49,561 nucleotides of DNA, from contig NZDS01000029.1 of the NCBI GenBank assembly GCA_002690215.1, forward strand, positions 6,522-56,082, given 5' to 3'. Below, piece after piece: positions 47,185 to 49,561 of the stretch. The position numbers were made by a program, and so were the translations under genes. The stretch is from Rhodospirillaceae bacterium. GTDB lineage: Bacteria > Pseudomonadota > Alphaproteobacteria > UBA2966. The notes beneath the pieces are model-generated. The model was not told the DNA's origin. It did no database searches and saw only the letters and a list, made by a program, of their open reading frames with translations. Position 1 is the stretch's first letter. The number at the start of each line of letters is the position of its first letter.

Positions 47185-47535
47185 TCAGAGATAGACGTCC
47201 GCGTCCAGTCGATCGAGAATCTTGAGAACCTCTTCTGATCGGTCTTCGTGGATCAGATCTATCGCCCGTTCCCCGTTCAGCTGCGGGTGCCGGGCGTAGA
47301 GCCAAGCTCGAATCTCCTCGGCGCCGTAATACTCGTCCAGGCGCATGACCACGTAATGAAGATCGGAAAGCACGAGCTGCGCCCGCGGATGCGGAGTCTT
47401 TCGGCCCTGGGACCAGCGGGAAACTGTGGCCTTCGAGACGTCGGTGAAGTTGGCAATGTCGGTTCCCCTGAGCCCGCCCGTCTGGCGCAGATCGCTCAGG
47501 AAGCGAACGACGGGCCTTTCCACCATGAAGCTCAT
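47185..47535 (-). CDS. Xre/MbcA/ParS-family antitoxin (HTH plus DUF2384)
   Basis: A 116-residue protein with an N-terminal Xre-like HTH (LRGTDIANFTDVSKATVSRWSQGRKTP). The C-terminal antitoxin domain is VVMRLDEYYGAEEIRAWLYARHPQLNGERAIDLI, the DUF2384 motif that plugs the RES toxin active site. GAGGACGGC precedes the ATG. The perfect 8-bp inverted repeat at 47614-47643 upstream is its probable operator. It neutralises the RES toxin and, with it, represses its own promoter. Confidence 0.9.
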   Translation of the reverse strand: MSFMVERPVVRFLSDLRQTGGLRGTDIANFTDVSKATVSRWSQGRKTPHPRAQLVLSDLHYVVMRLDEYYGAEEIRAWLYARHPQLNGERAIDLIHEDRSEEVLKILDRLDADVYL

Positions 47536-47613
47536 GCCGTCCTCACTGAAGGGCGGCGTCGGGGCCGTCGCGCAGGCGCTGGGATTACGTAACTGAACAT
47601 CATTTTATCCTTC

Positions 47614-47643
47614 TTGTTTCAAAACAATAGTCGCCTGAAACAA
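47614..47643. promoter_or_regulatory. Toxin-antitoxin operator: TTGTTTCA-N14-TGAAACAA
   Basis: The two 8-base arms (47614-47621 and 47636-47643) are perfect inverted copies with centres 22 bp apart, suited to two HTH dimers on one face. On the minus strand the inner arm is directly upstream of a TAAAAT -10-like box (47607-47602) in an AT-rich patch. Binding would block RNA polymerase, as expected for autoregulation of the RES-Xre pair. Confidence 0.65.
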
Positions 47644-47755
47644 AAAGATCAACAATGCATGGTATTACAGAGTCAGACTCCGTTTTGCCGAAGGCTCCGA
47701 ACTGTGATCACCACAACAACGTCCCCCCGCCCAGACGGGGATGATGGGTAGGGTG

Positions 47756-48610
47756 CTAGGGGACGTAATCGAACCAGAACGCCTCATCGCGGCTCACCAC
47801 ATGGCCGATGGAAGGTGACGGAAAATGCGCGGTCATGACCAGATCGCCGTTGTCGGCGTGGCTCTCCAGAAACTTCCGCCGGGTCTGGCGGGCCAGGTCG
47901 GGGTCGCGGTCGAAACGCGGGCTCCATTCGGGGTGGAGGCATTGGATGGGGCTGTGGATGAGATCCCCGCACATGGCGCCGCGCTGGCCTTGCGAAGCCA
48001 GGTTGATGGCCACGTGGCCCTTGGTGTGGCCGGGTGTGGGCTTGAGCCAGACCTCGTCGTCGAGCTGGTAATCCATATCTACCAGCACGCCCTGGTCGGC
48101 CTCCATGATGGGCAGGACGTTTTCCTGGAAAACGGAACTGTTGCTGCGTTCTGAGGATTCGTACTCGGGCCGCGAGAAGACATATTTGGCATTGGGGAAC
48201 GTCGGCACCCAGCGGCCGTTTTGGTAGCTGGTGTTCCAGCCACAATGATCGACGTGCAGGTGGGAACAGAAGACGTAATCGATCTCGTCCGGGCTCATCC
48301 CGGTGGCCCGCAAATTGTCCATCCAGGTCGTCTGGCGCCGGTCCTTCCAGCCGGGCATGCCGTCGTAGGACTTGTGGTTGCCGACGCAGGTGTCGATGAC
48401 AATGGTGTGGCGGCTGGTGCGCACCAAGTAGGACTGCACGGGGATGATGATGACGCCGTCCGGAGTGAGTGCCTTGGGCTCGAGCCAATGGCGGTTGGCC
48501 TCGACGTCCTCGGGCGTGGCGTCAGAGAAGATCTCCAACAAGGGCAGAAAGGGGTCCTCGGTCTCGACGACACGGTGGATCTCGATGTCGCCCAGGCGAT
48601 AGGGATTCAT
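47756..48610 (-). CDS. MBL-fold metallo-hydrolase
   Basis: A 284-residue metallo-beta-lactamase-fold protein. The metal-binding motif His-x-His-x-Asp-His is present in FCSHLHVDHCGW, followed by a His in PTPGHTKGHVAINL, an Asp in MCGDLIHSP and a terminal His in MTAHFPSPSIGH. This is the complete set for a dinuclear zinc or iron site. The pattern matches quorum-quenching lactonase-like and related hydrolases of the AttM/AidC type. The ATG at 48610 starts just before the stop of the upstream enoyl-CoA hydratase ends. The substrate is unknown; a thioester or lactone is plausible. Confidence 0.88.
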   Translation of the reverse strand: MNPYRLGDIEIHRVVETEDPFLPLLEIFSDATPEDVEANRHWLEPKALTPDGVIIIPVQSYLVRTSRHTIVIDTCVGNHKSYDGMPGWKDRRQTTWMDNLRATGMSPDEIDYVFCSHLHVDHCGWNTSYQNGRWVPTFPNAKYVFSRPEYESSERSNSSVFQENVLPIMEADQGVLVDMDYQLDDEVWLKPTPGHTKGHVAINLASQGQRGAMCGDLIHSPIQCLHPEWSPRFDRDPDLARQTRRKFLESHADNGDLVMTAHFPSPSIGHVVSRDEAFWFDYVP

Positions 48611-48611
48611 T

Positions 48612-49403
48612 TCACTTACCGCGATAGACGGGCTGACGCTTTTCGCTGAAGGCGTTGAGGCCTTCGAGCACGTCGGCCGAGTTGGCATGCGCTTCCCAGA
48701 TCTTGATCTCGGCGCGCTGGGCCGAAACCAGCGAAGCATCGCGGCTGTCGGCCACCAGTTCTTTCATGCGCCGCAGGACCAGTGGGCTCTTGGCAGCCAG
48801 GCGCTCGGCCAACTTGGTGGTTGCCTCTTCGAGCTGGTCGTCGGGCACCACCTCGTTGACCAGGCCCCAGTCGTAAAGCGTCGCCGCCGGCAACAGCTCG
48901 CCGGTGTAAAGCAACTGCTTGGCCCGGGTCGGGCCGATCTTCATGGGCAGGTGCACGGTGCCGCCGCCGCCGGGAATGACGCCGTAGTTGGAGTGGGCAT
49001 CGCCGATGCGGGCGCTTTCCGCCGCCACCACCAGATCGCAAGAAAGAATAAGTTCCAGCCCACCGGCTGCGGCAATGCCATTGACGGCGGCGATGATCGG
49101 CGTGTTGCAGGCTTCGATGCGGGCAAAAGCGCCGGATGCGACCTCGAAAAAGTGCCTGACCGCGTTGGGATCATCTGAGTTCATCACCTTGAGTACGTTC
49201 TTGAGATCGGCCCCGGCGCAGAAGGCGCGGCCTTTGCCAGTGATGACGATGACCCAGACGTCCTTGTCGGCATCGGCCGCGGCGACAGCGGCCGGCAGCT
49301 CCGCCAACAAGCTGCCGTTCATGGCGTTGAGGGCGTCGGGTCGGTTGAGGGTGATCCAGGCGACCTGGCCGCGCGTCTCGTAAATAATACTTTCGTAATT
49401 CAT
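48612..49403 (-). CDS. Enoyl-CoA hydratase family protein, atypical active site
   Basis: A 263-residue crotonase-fold protein: VAWITLNRPDALNAMN, FCAGADLKNVL, NGIAAAGGLELILSCDLVVAAESARIGDAHSNYGVIPGGGG. At the two Glu positions of rat enoyl-CoA hydratase it has His (in DAHSNYG) and Gln (in RAKQLLY). Both catalytic acids are thus missing, and a role as a thioesterase, isomerase or dehalogenase-type crotonase should be considered. GGAGGAGGAGCGGG stands in front of the ATG. It leads the MBL-fold hydrolase gene, with which it shares a transcript. Confidence 0.88.
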   Translation of the reverse strand: MNYESIIYETRGQVAWITLNRPDALNAMNGSLLAELPAAVAAADADKDVWVIVITGKGRAFCAGADLKNVLKVMNSDDPNAVRHFFEVASGAFARIEACNTPIIAAVNGIAAAGGLELILSCDLVVAAESARIGDAHSNYGVIPGGGGTVHLPMKIGPTRAKQLLYTGELLPAATLYDWGLVNEVVPDDQLEEATTKLAERLAAKSPLVLRRMKELVADSRDASLVSAQRAEIKIWEAHANSADVLEGLNAFSEKRQPVYRGK

Positions 49404-49495
49404 CCCGCTCCTCCTCCACTAGGGTCGGCGGGAGGTTAGCCCGCATTTATCACCGGGTCACGGCCTGCGTCGCACCCAGGTGATGTGATCCGCAA

Positions 49496-49542
49496 GGAAA
49501 AGGCCGAAGAGCGTAGTGGGACTACGCCCTTCGGCCTTTTCC
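49496..49542. terminator. Strong 47-nt hairpin, probable bidirectional terminator
   Basis: GGAAAAGGCCGAAG (49496-49509) pairs perfectly with CTTCGGCCTTTTCC (49529-49542). After a single mismatch a further 7 bp (49511-49517 with 49521-49527) close on a GGG loop. TTTT in the descending arm on either strand makes it a good intrinsic terminator. It lies upstream of the minus-strand gene at 49403, so it most likely ends a gene beyond the right edge. Confidence 0.7.
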
Positions 49543-49561
49543 GTAGCGGGCGCGCAGCTGG

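Noticed and set aside
1-49561. CRISPR arrays, tRNA or rRNA genes, insertion sequences
   Set aside because: No regularly spaced direct repeats, tRNA-like cloverleaf or transposase reading frame was recognised on reading both strands.

Overview
This is a GC-rich, densely coded stretch of bacterial chromosome. Many genes overlap by a few bases (ATGA, GTGA or TGATG), and purine-rich Shine-Dalgarno sequences are common. The gene content (HspQ, FetAB-type and TRAP transporters, a BadI-like hydrolase, many acyl-CoA enzymes, CaiB transferase, GST) fits a heterotrophic proteobacterium, most likely an alphaproteobacterium of the Rhodospirillales type. That placement is inferred from gene content only. 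No rRNA, tRNA, CRISPR array, transposase or phage gene was seen.

Region 1 (1-11456) is general accessory metabolism: the end of a CaiB/BaiF CoA-transferase, a MaoC-type hydratase, two enoyl-CoA hydratases, a carboxymuconolactone-decarboxylase-like protein, a GST, a RidA relative, two MFS transporters, HspQ, a membrane-anchored aspartic protease, an orphan UxaA/SAF protein, FetAB and a PNPOx-fold protein. A receiver-domain gene remnant lies at 11533-11640.

Region 2 (11765-14148) is a compact sulfur-trafficking operon: DsrE-like protein, TusA, a sulfide:quinone-reductase-like flavoprotein and a DUF1641 protein. An orphan LivM-type permease follows.

Region 3 (15514-25671) is a CoA-thioester catabolic cluster. 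It has a BadI-like ring-opening hydrolase, three tandem acyl-CoA dehydrogenases of exactly 384 residues each, an enoyl-CoA hydratase, a divergent MerR-type regulator with a perfect 20-bp palindrome in its promoter region, two acyl-CoA synthetases, an SCP2-like small protein and an alpha/beta hydrolase. The best fit is degradation of an alicyclic (cyclohexane-carboxylate-like) acid.

Region 4 (25677-43334) is the most unusual part: a corrinoid- and folate-dependent methyl-transfer island. It encodes a QueG-like Fe-S protein, an HTH plus degenerate adenylation-domain fusion, three UroD/MtaA-type methyltransferases, a free-standing corrinoid protein, a DUF1638 protein, a two-gene methylene-tetrahydrofolate reductase (MetV-like plus MetF), a methyl-H4folate:corrinoid methyltransferase and a ferredoxin-ASKHA corrinoid reactivator. 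Beside them are a GntR/FCD regulator, a complete DctPQM TRAP transporter and an L-2-haloacid dehalogenase. The parts form a plausible route: TRAP uptake, methyl transfer to the corrinoid, transfer to H4folate, and oxidation by MetF/MetV. A near-palindrome, CTNATATATNAG, occurs at the predicted start of the corrinoid-protein transcript and again in the dctP/dehalogenase divergent promoter. It links the two halves as a candidate regulon. The substrate cannot be read from the sequence.

Region 5 (43345-49561) is mixed: a DUF1624-type membrane protein, a methyltransferase, an FMN-dependent alpha-hydroxyacid oxidase, a HAD phosphatase, a RES-Xre toxin-antitoxin pair with a perfect operator-like inverted repeat, an MBL-fold hydrolase, an enoyl-CoA hydratase and a strong terminator hairpin at the right edge.
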